Part shown: positions 26,284-34,934 of the stretch, one piece after another
Position numbering within the stretch: position 1 is the stretch's first letter
Layout of the letters: the number at the start of each line of letters is the position of its first letter
Source of the DNA: Halomonas ramblicola
Lineage (GTDB): Bacteria > Pseudomonadota > Gammaproteobacteria > Pseudomonadales > Halomonadaceae
DNA length: 64,000 bases
Direction of reading: 5' to 3'
Assembly (NCBI RefSeq): GCF_030409215.1
Contig: NZ_JAUFPL010000017.1
Location: 377,138 to 441,137 of the forward strand
Made by a program: the position numbers and the translations under genes
Notes under the pieces: generated by a model
Databases searched by the model: none
Told to the model about the DNA's origin: nothing
What the model saw: only the letters and a program-made list of their open reading frames with translations

Positions 26284-27153
26284 ATGAAGAAGATTCTCGG
26301 CATCTACGGTGCCCCCCGCGGCCACTGGGTCGGCGACGGCTTCCCCGTCCGCTCGCTGTTCTCCTATGACCGCCTGGGCGCCGACCACCTGAGCCCCTTC
26401 CTGCTGCTCGACCATGCCGGCCCCCAGGACTTCACGCCGGCGAGCCGGCCCCGCGGCGTGGGGGCGCACCCCCATCGCGGCTTCGAGACCGTGACCCTGG
26501 TCTACCGCGGCGAGCTCGAGCATCGCGACTCCAGCGGCGGCGGCGGGCGCATCGGCGAGGGCGACGTCCAGTGGATGACCGCTGGGGCGGGCATCGTCCA
26601 CGAGGAGTTTCACTCCCCGGCCTTCACCGAGCGAGGCGGCTCCCTGGAGATGGTGCAGCTATGGGTCAACCTGCCGGCCGAACACAAGTCGGCGCCCGCG
26701 GCCTACCAGACCCTGCTCGACGCCGAGATCCCACGAGTCTCGCTGCCGGGACGGGCCGGCGAGCTGCGCGTGATCGCCGGCGAGTATCGGGGCCATCGAG
26801 GGCCAGCCCATACCTTCACGCCGATCGACGTCTGGGACCTGCGCCTGCAGGCAGGCGGCGAGGTCTCGCTGGCGGTGCCCGAGGGGCATACCAGCCTGCT
26901 GGTGGTACTCGAGGGCACCGTGCAGGTCAACGGCGACGCCGTGGTACGGGACGAGGCGGTGGTGGCCTTCGAGCGTCGGGGCGATGCGCTGCGCCTGGAG
27001 GCCAACAACGACGCCAGGCTGCTGCTGCTCGGCGGCGAGCCCCTCGACGAGCCGGTGGTGGGCCATGGCCCCTTCGTCATGAACAGCGAGGAGGAGATCC
27101 ACCAGGCCTTCGCCGACTTCCAGCAAGGCAAGTTCGGCACCCTGCATGGCTAG
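26284..27153 (+). CDS. Pirin family protein
   Basis: This 289-residue bicupin has the pirin metal-binding signatures: GVGAHPHRGFETVTLVYRG (three His-type ligands and the following residues), EHRDSSGG, and WMTAGAGIVHEEFHS with Glu. Bacterial pirins act as quercetin dioxygenase-like enzymes or as regulators of enzymes, and the activity cannot be chosen from sequence. The ATG at 26284 (MKKILGIYGAP) follows a GGAGC site; an earlier in-frame start would read through the MITE-like repeat. It is followed by the YcaC-like hydrolase gene on the same strand. Confidence 0.9.
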   Translation: MKKILGIYGAPRGHWVGDGFPVRSLFSYDRLGADHLSPFLLLDHAGPQDFTPASRPRGVGAHPHRGFETVTLVYRGELEHRDSSGGGGRIGEGDVQWMTAGAGIVHEEFHSPAFTERGGSLEMVQLWVNLPAEHKSAPAAYQTLLDAEIPRVSLPGRAGELRVIAGEYRGHRGPAHTFTPIDVWDLRLQAGGEVSLAVPEGHTSLLVVLEGTVQVNGDAVVRDEAVVAFERRGDALRLEANNDARLLLLGGEPLDEPVVGHGPFVMNSEEEIHQAFADFQQGKFGTLHG

Positions 27154-27226
27154 CGGCATGGCCGCGGCCACCCGCGCCCGGCAACCGCGCCGGGCGCTTC
27201 ATCCGAGAAAGCGAAGGAGAGACGAG

Positions 27227-27859
27227 ATGTCCTACACCTACCACCGCCTGAACAAGGACGATGTCGCCCTGCTGATGGTCGACCACCAGGCCGGGCTGCT
27301 CTCGCTGGTGCGCGACTTCAGCCCGGACGACTTCAAGAACAACGTCCTGGCCCTGGCCGACATCGCCAGGTTCTTCGAGATCCCGACCATCCTCACCACC
27401 AGCTTCGAGGATGGCCCCAACGGGCCCATGGTGCCGGAACTCAAGGCGACCTTCCCCGACGCCCCCTACTTCGCCCGCCCCGGTCAGATCAACGCCTGGG
27501 ACAACGAGGAGTTCGTGGCGGCGGTCAAGGCCACCGGCAAGAAGCAGCTGCTGATCGCCGGCGTGGTCACCGAGGTGTGCGTGGCCTTCCCCACCCTCTC
27601 GGCCCTGGAGGAGGGCTTCGAGGTGTTCGTGGTCACCGACGCCTCCGGCACCTTCAATCCGACCACCCGCGACGCCGCCTGGGACCGCATGTCCCAGGCC
27701 GGGGCCCAGCTGATGACCTGGTTTGGGGTCGGTTGCGAGCTGCACCGCGACTGGCGCAACGACATCGAGGGCTTCGGCGGCCTGCTGGCCGGTCATCTGC
27801 CGGCCTATGCCAACCTGATGCAGAGCTACGAGCAGCAGAGCCTGGCGCACCAGCGCTGA
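27227..27859 (+). CDS. Isochorismatase-family hydrolase (YcaC-like)
   Basis: The 210-residue protein shows the cysteine-hydrolase triad: Asp in LLMVDHQAGLLS, Lys in the ELKATFPDAPYF region and Cys in GVVTEVCVAFPTLSALEEG. The conserved N-terminus TYHRLNKDDVALLMVDHQ and the C-terminal segment place it with YcaC, an octameric hydrolase of unknown substrate. The start at 27227 has an AAGGAGA site. It is 73 bases downstream of pirin and probably cotranscribed. Confidence 0.88.
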   Translation: MSYTYHRLNKDDVALLMVDHQAGLLSLVRDFSPDDFKNNVLALADIARFFEIPTILTTSFEDGPNGPMVPELKATFPDAPYFARPGQINAWDNEEFVAAVKATGKKQLLIAGVVTEVCVAFPTLSALEEGFEVFVVTDASGTFNPTTRDAAWDRMSQAGAQLMTWFGVGCELHRDWRNDIEGFGGLLAGHLPAYANLMQSYEQQSLAHQR

Positions 27860-27866
27860 GGTCCGG

Positions 27867-28457
27867 TCAGACACTGTCCATCGCAATGGGCCGCCCCACG
27901 GTGAGCGGCCCGGTCAGTGCATCCGGCAGCTCGCGGAAGGCGGCATCCGCCTCGACTCCCAGGCCGTCGAGGAGGCGGGTGAAGAAGGCCCGCGCCGCCA
28001 CCACGGCGACGATATCGAAGATCTCGTCATCGCCGAGGCCGTGACCCCGAAGGGTAGCGATATCCTCGGCGCCGACCTCCGGCGCCCTCCGGGCCACCTT
28101 GGCGGCGAAGGCCATGATCGCCCGCTCCGCCTCGCTTAGGACACCCTCCTCGTCCGCCACCACCGCCAGGGTCGCGTCCATGCCCAGCAGCTGCGCCAGC
28201 GCCCGGGCATGGGCCAGCGCACAGTAGGTGTTGCCCAGGGCGCGGGCGGCGGCCAGGGTCACCAGCTCGAAGCGCCGCGGCGAGACATGCCGGCGGATGG
28301 TCGCCTGCAGGGCCGCCCAGCGCGACATCACCTCCGGGCGGTGACCGAACGCCCGGGCGTAGTTGGGCAGATAGCCGAAATGGGCCTCCTGGCGCCGGTA
28401 CATCGCCGCGACGTCTCCCTCGGCGCGCTCGGGGGCGAGGGTCTCGAGATAACTCAT
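27867..28457 (-). CDS. Carboxymuconolactone decarboxylase/AhpD-like protein
   Basis: This 196-residue helical protein matches the CMD/AhpD superfamily, with LVTLAAARALGNTYCALAHARALAQL as the active-site helix pair. Only one cysteine is seen in that motif; the CxxC of true AhpD reductases is not complete, so peroxidase activity by the AhpD mechanism is doubtful. The core also shows AEDIATLRGHGLGDDEIFDIVAVVAARAFFTRLLDG. It is convergent with the YcaC-like gene and directly downstream of the cysteine synthase-glutaredoxin gene on the minus strand. Confidence 0.8.
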   Translation of the reverse strand: MSYLETLAPERAEGDVAAMYRRQEAHFGYLPNYARAFGHRPEVMSRWAALQATIRRHVSPRRFELVTLAAARALGNTYCALAHARALAQLLGMDATLAVVADEEGVLSEAERAIMAFAAKVARRAPEVGAEDIATLRGHGLGDDEIFDIVAVVAARAFFTRLLDGLGVEADAAFRELPDALTGPLTVGRPIAMDSV

Positions 28458-28489
28458 GGTCGATACTCCTGATGGTGAAGGGCCGCCGC

Positions 28490-29968
28490 TCAGGCGGTGG
28501 CGGGACGGGGATGCAGCCAGGCCGGCAACAGGCGTTCCGGTTCCACCTCGGCCTCGGCGTCGTAGGCGACACCGCAGGCGGTGAGCCGCTCGCCCAGGCT
28601 GCCGTCCCGCCAGGCCGCGAACAGCTCACCGCAGCCGCCCAGCGGCTCGCCGCCGATGAAGACCTGCGGGATGGTCACCGATCCGGTTCGCCGGGCCAGC
28701 ACCGGGCGCAACCGCCCCCCCAAGTCGTCATGCTGGCAGGCCGGCCCATCGAGTTCGACGCTCAGGTAGGGGATGCCGAGCCGGTCGAAGAGCTTACGTG
28801 CCGCCCAGCAGAACTCGCACCAGGCCAGGGCAAACATCACTACCCGTGCCCGAGCCAGGGCGTCGCCGACGAAGCGTTCGGCCTCGGCATCCAGGGTCGC
28901 CACTGGCTCGGCCACCGGCGCCGGTACCGGCACGGCCGCGGGGCGATCGAAGCGATAGCCCGGCGTGGAGCGCGACAGGGCCAGCTCCTCCGCGTTCATC
29001 TCGTCGTCGATGCCCGCGAACAGCGGCGTGGTCTGGTAGCGTTCGCCGGTGTCGGGCAGCATGCAGACGATATGGCTGCCGGGAGGCGCGCGACGCGCCA
29101 CCGCCAGGGCCGCGGCCAGGGTGGCACCGCCGGAGATGCCGGCGAAGATGCCCTCCCGGCGCGCCAGAGCGCGGGTCAGACGCAGCGCCTGCTCGCCGGC
29201 CACCGGCACCACCTCATCCACCAGGCCGTCGGCCACCGCCTGCTGGGTGAGCGGGGAGATGAAATCGGGACTCCAGCCCTGCATCAGGTGAGGACGGAAG
29301 CGCGGATGGCTCGCCCCCGGCGGCTGGGCCTCGCCGCTGCCCAGCAAGGGGGCATTGTCCGGCTCGGCGACCACCACCCGGGTGTGCGAATCGGCCGCCT
29401 TCAGCACCCGGGCCACGCCCTTGAGGGTCCCGCCGGTGCCGAAGCCGGTCACCCAGGCGTAAATCGGCACGCCGCAGAAGTCGTCGAGGATCTCCCGGGC
29501 CGTGGTGCGGCTGTGCACCTCGGCATTGGCCTCGTTCTCGAACTGGCGACACAGGAAGTAGCCATGGGCGTGAGCCAGCTCGATCGCCTTGGCCAGCATG
29601 CCGCTGCCCTTCTCGGACGCCGGGGTCAGCACCACCCGCGCGCCCAGGAAGCGCAGCAGCCGGCGCCGCTCCAGGCTGAAGCTCTCGGCCATGGTCACCA
29701 CCAGCGGATAGCCCTTGCGGGCGCACACCATGGCCAGGCCGATGCCGGTATTGCCGCTGGTGGCCTCGATCACCGTCTGGCCGGGGCGCAGCGCCCCGCT
29801 GCGCTCGGCGGCCTCGATCACCGCCAGCGCCATGCGGTCCTTCACCGAGCCCATGGGGTTGAAGGCCTCCACCTTCACGTGCAGGTTGACGTCCGGCGGC
29901 GCGAGCCGGGCGAGGCGCACCAGCGGGGTGCGGCCGATGGTCTCCAGGATGCTGGCATAACGGGTCAT
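28490..29968 (-). CDS. Cysteine synthase fused to glutaredoxin
   Basis: The 492-residue protein joins two enzymes. Residues 1-~310 are O-acetylserine sulfhydrylase-type (PLP) with the lysine in NPMGSVKDRMAL, the TSGNTGIGLAMV substrate loop and FGTGGTLKGVAR. After a proline/alanine linker, residues ~380-470 form a glutaredoxin domain with the redox pair in FALAWCEFCWAARKLF, the cis-proline SVTIPQVFIGG and glutathione-site GGCGEL. The PLP part may make cysteine or a related thiol; the fused glutaredoxin may regenerate it or reduce a product. The start is ATG 29968 (MTRYASIL) and not the earlier 30106. It is divergent from the first BTAD regulator gene. Confidence 0.88.
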   Translation of the reverse strand: MTRYASILETIGRTPLVRLARLAPPDVNLHVKVEAFNPMGSVKDRMALAVIEAAERSGALRPGQTVIEATSGNTGIGLAMVCARKGYPLVVTMAESFSLERRRLLRFLGARVVLTPASEKGSGMLAKAIELAHAHGYFLCRQFENEANAEVHSRTTAREILDDFCGVPIYAWVTGFGTGGTLKGVARVLKAADSHTRVVVAEPDNAPLLGSGEAQPPGASHPRFRPHLMQGWSPDFISPLTQQAVADGLVDEVVPVAGEQALRLTRALARREGIFAGISGGATLAAALAVARRAPPGSHIVCMLPDTGERYQTTPLFAGIDDEMNAEELALSRSTPGYRFDRPAAVPVPAPVAEPVATLDAEAERFVGDALARARVVMFALAWCEFCWAARKLFDRLGIPYLSVELDGPACQHDDLGGRLRPVLARRTGSVTIPQVFIGGEPLGGCGELFAAWRDGSLGERLTACGVAYDAEAEVEPERLLPAWLHPRPATA

Positions 29969-30025
29969 GAGGTGTCTCCTCGGTTCGGGGCCTGTTCGCA
30001 GCGTGGCGCCACGTCGAGGAAGCGG

Positions 30026-30070
30026 GCGTGGAAACCAGCGTGGTTTTTCACCCCCCGGGCGTGAGAATCG
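30026..30070 (+). repeat. Dispersed REP-like repeat, copy 1
   Basis: A 45-base copy reading GCGTGG, a 7-base gap, CGTGG, TTTTTCAC, CCCCCGGGCGTG. It matches, in inverted orientation and with the same internal spacing, the copy at 32888-32931. The pair brackets the BTAD-DUF4242 genes. Confidence 0.6.
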
Positions 30071-30132
30071 ACGCCGGGGCCACCGACCCGGCGGGCTATA
30101 CTGCAAGGGGTCCCCACCAGGGGCATACGAAG

Positions 30133-32364
30133 ATGGCGCTGACCCTCAATCTGCTCGGCGAGCTCGAAGTGATTCGGGACGGCCAGCCCGTGGTGCTGCC
30201 GCCCTCCAGGAAGACCCGCGCCCTGCTCGCCTATCTCGCCCTGCATCCGCGCGCCCTGAGCCGCGAACACCTCTGCGACCTGCTCTGGGAACTGCCCGAC
30301 GACCCGCGCGGTTCGCTGCGCTGGAGCCTCTCCAAGCTGCGCCGCCTGGTGGATACGCCGGGCCGAACGCGCCTGCGGGCCGACCGCGCCGGCGTCGCCC
30401 TGGATACCTCCGATATGGATATCGATGTCAGCGACCTGCACGGGTTGCTGGCGGCGGGGCTGCAGCGGGCGGATACCCGGGACCTGGAGGCCGCCGCCCA
30501 GCGCTATCGCGGCCCCTTCCTGGAAGGCCTGGAGCTCGACGCCTTCCACGACTTCCATGCCTGGTGCCTGGCCGAGCGCGAGTCGGCCATGCGCGCCCAA
30601 ACGGCACTGCTCGCGGCCCTGGTCGAGCGCCTGCTGGCGACCCCCGAACGCGCCCTGCCCCATGCCCACGCCTGGGTGCGCCTCGCCCCCTTCGACGAGG
30701 CCGCGCGGGCACACCTGGTGCGGCTGCTGCTGGCCCTGCACCGTCCCCGGGAGGCCGAGCAGCAGCTGCAGCTGGGCATGCGCCTGCTCCGCGAGGCGGG
30801 CCTGTCGGCCGGCGGCGAGCTGCTACGCGCCTGGCGCGCGCCCCGGGCCGCCCCGCCCGGCGGCGAGCCCGAGGCCCCGGCGGCCCCCCTGGGTCCCGTG
30901 ACCGAGCCCCCCGACGACGCGACCCTGGAGGTGCTGCGCTGGGCGGCCCTGCTCGCCCCCGGCCTCGACCCGGCGACCCTGGGTCGGGTCTCGGGGCTCG
31001 ACACCAACCGCATCGGCGCCGCCCTGGAGGCGGCCGAGCGCCGCCAGTGGCTGGTCACCGGCGACGAGGGGCCGCGCTTCCCCCGCCAAGAACTGGTCGA
31101 TGCCTTCTACGCCGGCATCTCCCCCACCCGGCGCCAGGCGATGCACCGGCGCATCGCCGAGTGGCTGGCCGAGGCGCCCCTCTACGACCTGGAGCATGCC
31201 GCCGATCTGGCCCACCACGCCCAGGCCAGCGGCGACCCCGAGCTGGCCGCCCGGGCGATGATCACCGCCGGGCGGCTCTGCCTGCGCATCTTCGCCAACG
31301 ACGAGGCCCAGCGCTTCGCCCAGCGCGGCCTGGCCATGGCCGAGCGCCTCGCCGGCACCCGGGGCGTCTGCCTGGCCCTGGAACTCCACGACATCCTCTA
31401 CAGCGCGGCGCCCCTGGCGGACTGGGAGGCCGGCGCCGGCGAGGTGGTGGCCCTGGCCGAGCAGGCCCTGGAACACGGCGCCCTGGCCCATGCCCGGCTC
31501 GGCTACCAGTTGGCCAGCCATATCTGCTGGGCCCACGGCCAGTGGTCGGGGGCCCACGAGGAGGCCCTGCAGGCCGAGCGCGTGACCCGCTGCGCCGACG
31601 ACCGCGAGCAGGTCATCGCCATGGCCGAGACGGCCCGCTGCCTGGCCATGCTGGAGCGCGACCTGGACCAGGCCGCCGAGATGCTGGCCCAGGCCCGCGA
31701 CCTGGCCAACCAACGCCACCTCAGCCACCCGGCCCTTCCCCTGGCCCAGGGCCTGCTCTGCCTCCACGCCGACCGCTTCGACGAGGCGGAAAGGCACTTC
31801 CAGGACGCCCGCACCCTGTGCAAGGCCAGCGGCGACCGGCTGGGGGAGTTCCAGGCCCAGGAGTCGCTGCTGCTGATCGACCTGGAGCGCGACGACTATC
31901 CCCAGGCCCGGGAACGCTGCCGGGCACTCCTGGCCCTCGGCGAGCGCCTGCGCGACGGCAGCGAGGCCCCCTTCGCCGCCGCCGCCGAGGCGCTGTGCCA
32001 CTACGCCCTGGAGGACGACGCCGGCCCCTTCGACGTCGCCCTGGTGACCCTGCGCCACGCCGACGCTCGCCACCGCCTGGCGCTGCTGCTGCTCCAGGCG
32101 GCGCGCCTCGACCTGGAGCGCGGGCGGATCGAGGCCGTCCGCGCCCGCGCCGTCGAGGCCCTGGAGCACGCCCGGGTGCTGGAGCGCCATAGCGAACAGC
32201 TGCTGGCCCTGACGCTGCTGGCCGAGGCCGCACGCCGCGGCGGCGACGCGGACGCCCGGCACCGCCATGCCGAGGCCGCCGCCGCGCTGCTGCCGGGACC
32301 GGTGGCCGGCTGGGCGAGGCGCCGCCACCGGGCCCTGGCGGCCGCCCCGGAGGACACGGGATGA
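30133..32364 (+). CDS. BTAD-domain (SARP/AfsR-like) transcriptional regulator with TPR region
   Basis: This 743-residue protein begins with an OmpR-type winged helix (MALTLNLLGELEVIRDGQPV, with AYLALHPRALSREHLCDLLW and RGSLRWSLSKLRRL) followed by the BTAD helical domain (AAQRYRGPFLEGLELDAFHDFHAW, and ALPHAHAWVRLAPFDEAARAHLVRLLL). The remaining ~500 residues are an alpha-helical tetratricopeptide-like solenoid; no Walker motif is evident, unlike the second regulator. SARPs activate promoters by binding direct repeats beside the -10 box. The ATG at 30133 follows a candidate -10 TATACT at 30097. It overlaps the DUF4242 gene by 4 bases. Confidence 0.82.
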   Translation: MALTLNLLGELEVIRDGQPVVLPPSRKTRALLAYLALHPRALSREHLCDLLWELPDDPRGSLRWSLSKLRRLVDTPGRTRLRADRAGVALDTSDMDIDVSDLHGLLAAGLQRADTRDLEAAAQRYRGPFLEGLELDAFHDFHAWCLAERESAMRAQTALLAALVERLLATPERALPHAHAWVRLAPFDEAARAHLVRLLLALHRPREAEQQLQLGMRLLREAGLSAGGELLRAWRAPRAAPPGGEPEAPAAPLGPVTEPPDDATLEVLRWAALLAPGLDPATLGRVSGLDTNRIGAALEAAERRQWLVTGDEGPRFPRQELVDAFYAGISPTRRQAMHRRIAEWLAEAPLYDLEHAADLAHHAQASGDPELAARAMITAGRLCLRIFANDEAQRFAQRGLAMAERLAGTRGVCLALELHDILYSAAPLADWEAGAGEVVALAEQALEHGALAHARLGYQLASHICWAHGQWSGAHEEALQAERVTRCADDREQVIAMAETARCLAMLERDLDQAAEMLAQARDLANQRHLSHPALPLAQGLLCLHADRFDEAERHFQDARTLCKASGDRLGEFQAQESLLLIDLERDDYPQARERCRALLALGERLRDGSEAPFAAAAEALCHYALEDDAGPFDVALVTLRHADARHRLALLLLQAARLDLERGRIEAVRARAVEALEHARVLERHSEQLLALTLLAEAARRGGDADARHRHAEAAAALLPGPVAGWARRRHRALAAAPEDTG

Positions 32365-32909
32365 TCGATCTCTTCCTGGAGCGACGCTTCGCCCGCCCCC
32401 TCGAACCGGCGCTGGTGACGTCGCTGACCCTCGCCGCCCAGGACTGCTTCGACCGGCACCGGGTCGCCTGGCAGGAGAGCCTGCTGGCCCGGGACGGCCA
32501 GCGCCTGCTCTGCCACTTCCAGTCCCCGGACCTGGAATCGGCGCGCCTCGGCCTGCGCCAGGCCGGGGCAGACATCCGTACCCTGTGGGCCGGCAGCGTC
32601 CATACGGCCCCGCTGCCGCATGAGGCGCCCCCGGCCGAGCCCAACGTGGTGGTGGAGCGCCGCTTCGCCGCCCCGGTCAGCCTGGCGGCGATCCAGGCCC
32701 TGGAGGATGCCGGCGCCGCCTGCCTGCACAACCACCGGGTGCGTTTCCTGTGCACCTTCTTCGCCGCGGACCGCCGGCGCATGCACTGCCTCTACCGGGC
32801 ACCGGATGCCGAGTCGGTGCGCCTGGCCCAGCGCCAGGCCGGCATGCCGGTGACGCGTATCTGGGCCTGCCGGCGCATCCTGCCACCCGCTTCCACGCCC
32901 GCGGCGTGA
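32361..32909 (+). CDS. Protein with two DUF4242-like repeats
   Basis: The 182-residue protein is an internal duplication. Residues ~4-76 (ERRFARPLEPALVTSLTLAA ... GQRLLCHFQSPDLESARLGL) and ~99-170 (ERRFAAPVSLAAIQALEDAG ... RRRMHCLYRAPDAESVRLAQ) align over their whole length with shared ERRFA-P, CHF/CLY-(Q/R)-(S/A)PD-(L/A)ES and RQAG-(A/M). This fits the ferredoxin-like DUF4242 family; members have been called nickel-binding (SCO4226 type), but metal binding is not shown here. Coupled to the BTAD gene by ATGA. The REP-like copy overlaps its last codons. Confidence 0.7.
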   Translation: MIDLFLERRFARPLEPALVTSLTLAAQDCFDRHRVAWQESLLARDGQRLLCHFQSPDLESARLGLRQAGADIRTLWAGSVHTAPLPHEAPPAEPNVVVERRFAAPVSLAAIQALEDAGAACLHNHRVRFLCTFFAADRRRMHCLYRAPDAESVRLAQRQAGMPVTRIWACRRILPPASTPAA

Positions 32910-32931
32910 AATACCACGTCCTCTCCCACGC
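32888..32931 (-). repeat. Dispersed REP-like repeat, copy 2 (inverted)
   Basis: Reads on the minus strand GCGTGG, 7 bases, CGTGG, TATTTCAC, GCCGCGGGCGTG. Compared with copy 1 it keeps the same spacing and differs at a few positions. It overlaps the 3' end of the DUF4242 gene. Just beyond it CCACG occurs three times at a 12-base period (32914, 32926, 32938), partly within the repeat. Confidence 0.6.
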
Positions 32932-33017
32932 TGGGTCCCACGCGGCGGGCCCAGTCTCGTCCTTGACCGCTGAGGTCACCCACGACGAATCCCGACAACG
33001 AGGCGAGGAGAGATCCC

Positions 33018-33578
33018 ATGCACACCGCCACTGCCACCATCGACAACGGCGTCAACGTCACCGCCCTTCTCGACGCCCGCGAGGCCCTGGCCCAGGCCCC
33101 CGAGGCCGCCCGCTTCACCTGGCGCGCCCACTGCGACTGGGTCAGCGGCACCCACAGCCACATCGCCGTGGAGGACTTCCACGGCCTCGGCGAGACCCAG
33201 CACCACAAGTCAGGCGTCACCTTCGACGTGGACCACCCCGAGGTGTTCGCCGCCGAGGATCACGGCCCCACCCCGGTGGAATACGTGCTGGTCGGCCTGG
33301 CCGGCTGCCTCACCGCCGGCATCGCCGCCGTGGCCCAGAACCGCGGCATCCAGCTGCGCTCGGTCAGGGCCAGGGTAGAGGGCAGCATGGACATCCAGGG
33401 GATCCTGGGCATGGACCCCGAGGTGCGCAACGGCTTCGACGACGTCCGCGTGGTCTACGAGATCGACGCCGACGCCAGCCGCGCGGAGATCGAGGCGCTG
33501 GTCGCCCAGTCCCAGAAGCGTTCGGCGGTCTACGACCTGCTCACCAATCCCACCCAGGTCCGAGTGGAGGTGGCATGA
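33018..33578 (+). CDS. OsmC-family protein lacking the second redox cysteine
   Basis: This 186-residue protein has the OsmC fold: the N-terminal strand region with TWRAHCDWVSGTH, the conserved core PTPVEYVLVGLAGCLTAG with the peroxidatic-type Cys, and the C-terminal helix EALVAQSQKRSAVYDLL. True OsmC/Ohr peroxidases use a second Cys in this last helix (a CP[VL]-type motif); here the position reads KRSAVYD, so organic-hydroperoxide reduction by the standard route is doubtful. The stop overlaps the flavin monooxygenase start by ATGA, so the two are a translational pair. A GAGGAGAG site precedes the ATG. Confidence 0.85.
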   Translation: MHTATATIDNGVNVTALLDAREALAQAPEAARFTWRAHCDWVSGTHSHIAVEDFHGLGETQHHKSGVTFDVDHPEVFAAEDHGPTPVEYVLVGLAGCLTAGIAAVAQNRGIQLRSVRARVEGSMDIQGILGMDPEVRNGFDDVRVVYEIDADASRAEIEALVAQSQKRSAVYDLLTNPTQVRVEVA

Positions 33579-34894
33579 TCCCCGCGGCCTCGCGCCCGCC
33601 GCGTCGCCCGGCCCGCGCCGTGACCGTCGTGGTCATCGGCGCGGGGTACGCCGGGCTCGCCATGGGCCACCATCTGGCGCGGCGCGGTATCGACCATGTG
33701 CTCCTCGAGCGCGGCGAGGTGGCCAACGCCTGGCGCCACCAGCGCTGGGACTCGCTGCACCTGCTCACCCCCAACTGGGAGTGCCGGCTGCCCGGGCGGG
33801 CCTACGCGGGCCCGGACCCCGACGGCTACATGGGCATGCCGGAGCTCATCGCCTTCCTGGACGACTACGCCCGGCGTCTGGCCTCGCCAATCCACACCGG
33901 CACCCGGGTGACGGCGGTGCGGGCCGACGAAGACGGCTACCGGGTGGAGACCGACCGCGGGATGTGGCACTGCCGGGCAGTGGTGATCGCCACCGGCGCC
34001 TGCCAGGTGCCGGTGGTGCCCGCTCTGGCCGAGGCCCTCCCGCCCTGGATCACCAGCCTGACGCCGCTGGCCTATCGCCGTCCGGACCGGCTCCCGCCGG
34101 GCGGGGTGCTGGTGGTGGGCGCCTCGGCCAGCGGCGTGCAGCTGGCCGACGAGCTCCGGCGCAGCGGCCGGCCGGTGACCCTGGCGGTGGGCGAGCACCT
34201 GCGCCTGCCCCGCCGCTACCGCGGCCGCGACATCGAATGGTGGCTGGATGCCGCCGGCCTGCTCGACCAGCGCTTCGACGAGGTGGAGGACATCGCCCGG
34301 GCGCGACGCCTGCCCTCGCCCCAGCTGGTGGGCGGCCCCACGCCCCGCGACCTGGACCTCAACACCCTGAGCACGAAGGGCGTGCGCCTGGCGGGACGCC
34401 TGGCGGGCCTGGCCGGCACCCGGCTGCAGTTCGCCGGCTCATTGGCGATGCACTGCACCTCGGCGGACCTCAAGCTGGGCCGGCTGCTCGACAACCTCGA
34501 CGCCTGGGCGCTGGCCCACGGCTGGCACGACGCCCTGCCCGCCCCCGAGCGCCCGCCACCCACGCGGCTGCCCTCGCGGCCCTGCCTGGGCCTCGACCTG
34601 GCCGACGGCGAGATCCAGACGGTGCTCTGGGCCACCGGCTTCCGGCCCGACTTCTCCTGGCTGCGGGTGCCGGTGTTCGATGCCAGGGGCCGCCTGCGTC
34701 ACCATGGCGGCGTGGTGGCGGCCCCGGGGCTCTACGTCATGGGCCTGCCGTTCCTGCGCCGGCGCAAGTCGGGCAGTCTCTACGGCGCCGCCGACGACGC
34801 CCGCGAGCTCGGCGACCACCTGGCCGCCTGGCTGGCCCGGGGCCACCGCCATGGCCCGATGCCCCGGGGATTGCCCACCGGGATCACCGCCTGA
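33575..34894 (+). CDS. Flavin-containing monooxygenase (FMO/YUC-like)
   Basis: This 439-residue flavoprotein has the FAD Rossmann motif VVIGAGYAGLAMGHHL, the NADPH motif LVVGASASGVQLADEL and the C-terminal FMO signature ATGFRPDFSWL. The layout is that of class B flavin monooxygenases that oxidise soft nucleophiles or insert oxygen in ketones; specificity cannot be assigned. Coupled to the OsmC-like protein, which suggests oxidant-related chemistry. A GC-rich hairpin follows (34908-34934). Confidence 0.85.
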   Translation: MIPAASRPPRRPARAVTVVVIGAGYAGLAMGHHLARRGIDHVLLERGEVANAWRHQRWDSLHLLTPNWECRLPGRAYAGPDPDGYMGMPELIAFLDDYARRLASPIHTGTRVTAVRADEDGYRVETDRGMWHCRAVVIATGACQVPVVPALAEALPPWITSLTPLAYRRPDRLPPGGVLVVGASASGVQLADELRRSGRPVTLAVGEHLRLPRRYRGRDIEWWLDAAGLLDQRFDEVEDIARARRLPSPQLVGGPTPRDLDLNTLSTKGVRLAGRLAGLAGTRLQFAGSLAMHCTSADLKLGRLLDNLDAWALAHGWHDALPAPERPPPTRLPSRPCLGLDLADGEIQTVLWATGFRPDFSWLRVPVFDARGRLRHHGGVVAAPGLYVMGLPFLRRRKSGSLYGAADDARELGDHLAAWLARGHRHGPMPRGLPTGITA

Positions 34895-34907
34895 CTCTCA
34901 CCCTCTT

Positions 34908-34934
34908 ACGCGCCGGTCCGTTCGGCCGGCGCGT
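34908..34934. terminator. Hairpin after the FMO gene
   Basis: ACGCGCCGG (34908-34916) pairs perfectly with CCGGCGCGT (34926-34934) 13 bases after the stop codon. It lacks a T-run. Confidence 0.45.

Noticed and set aside
29967..32192. A 741-codon frame overlapping the first BTAD gene
   Set aside because: It is a Pro/Arg/Gly-rich shadow frame typical of high-GC DNA, with no motif; the frame from 30133 has a conserved regulator.
32914..32942. Three CCACG units at 12-bp spacing as a SARP box for the OsmC gene
   Set aside because: The period is 12 rather than 11, and the units belong largely to the REP-like repeat whose other copy is not next to a comparable promoter.
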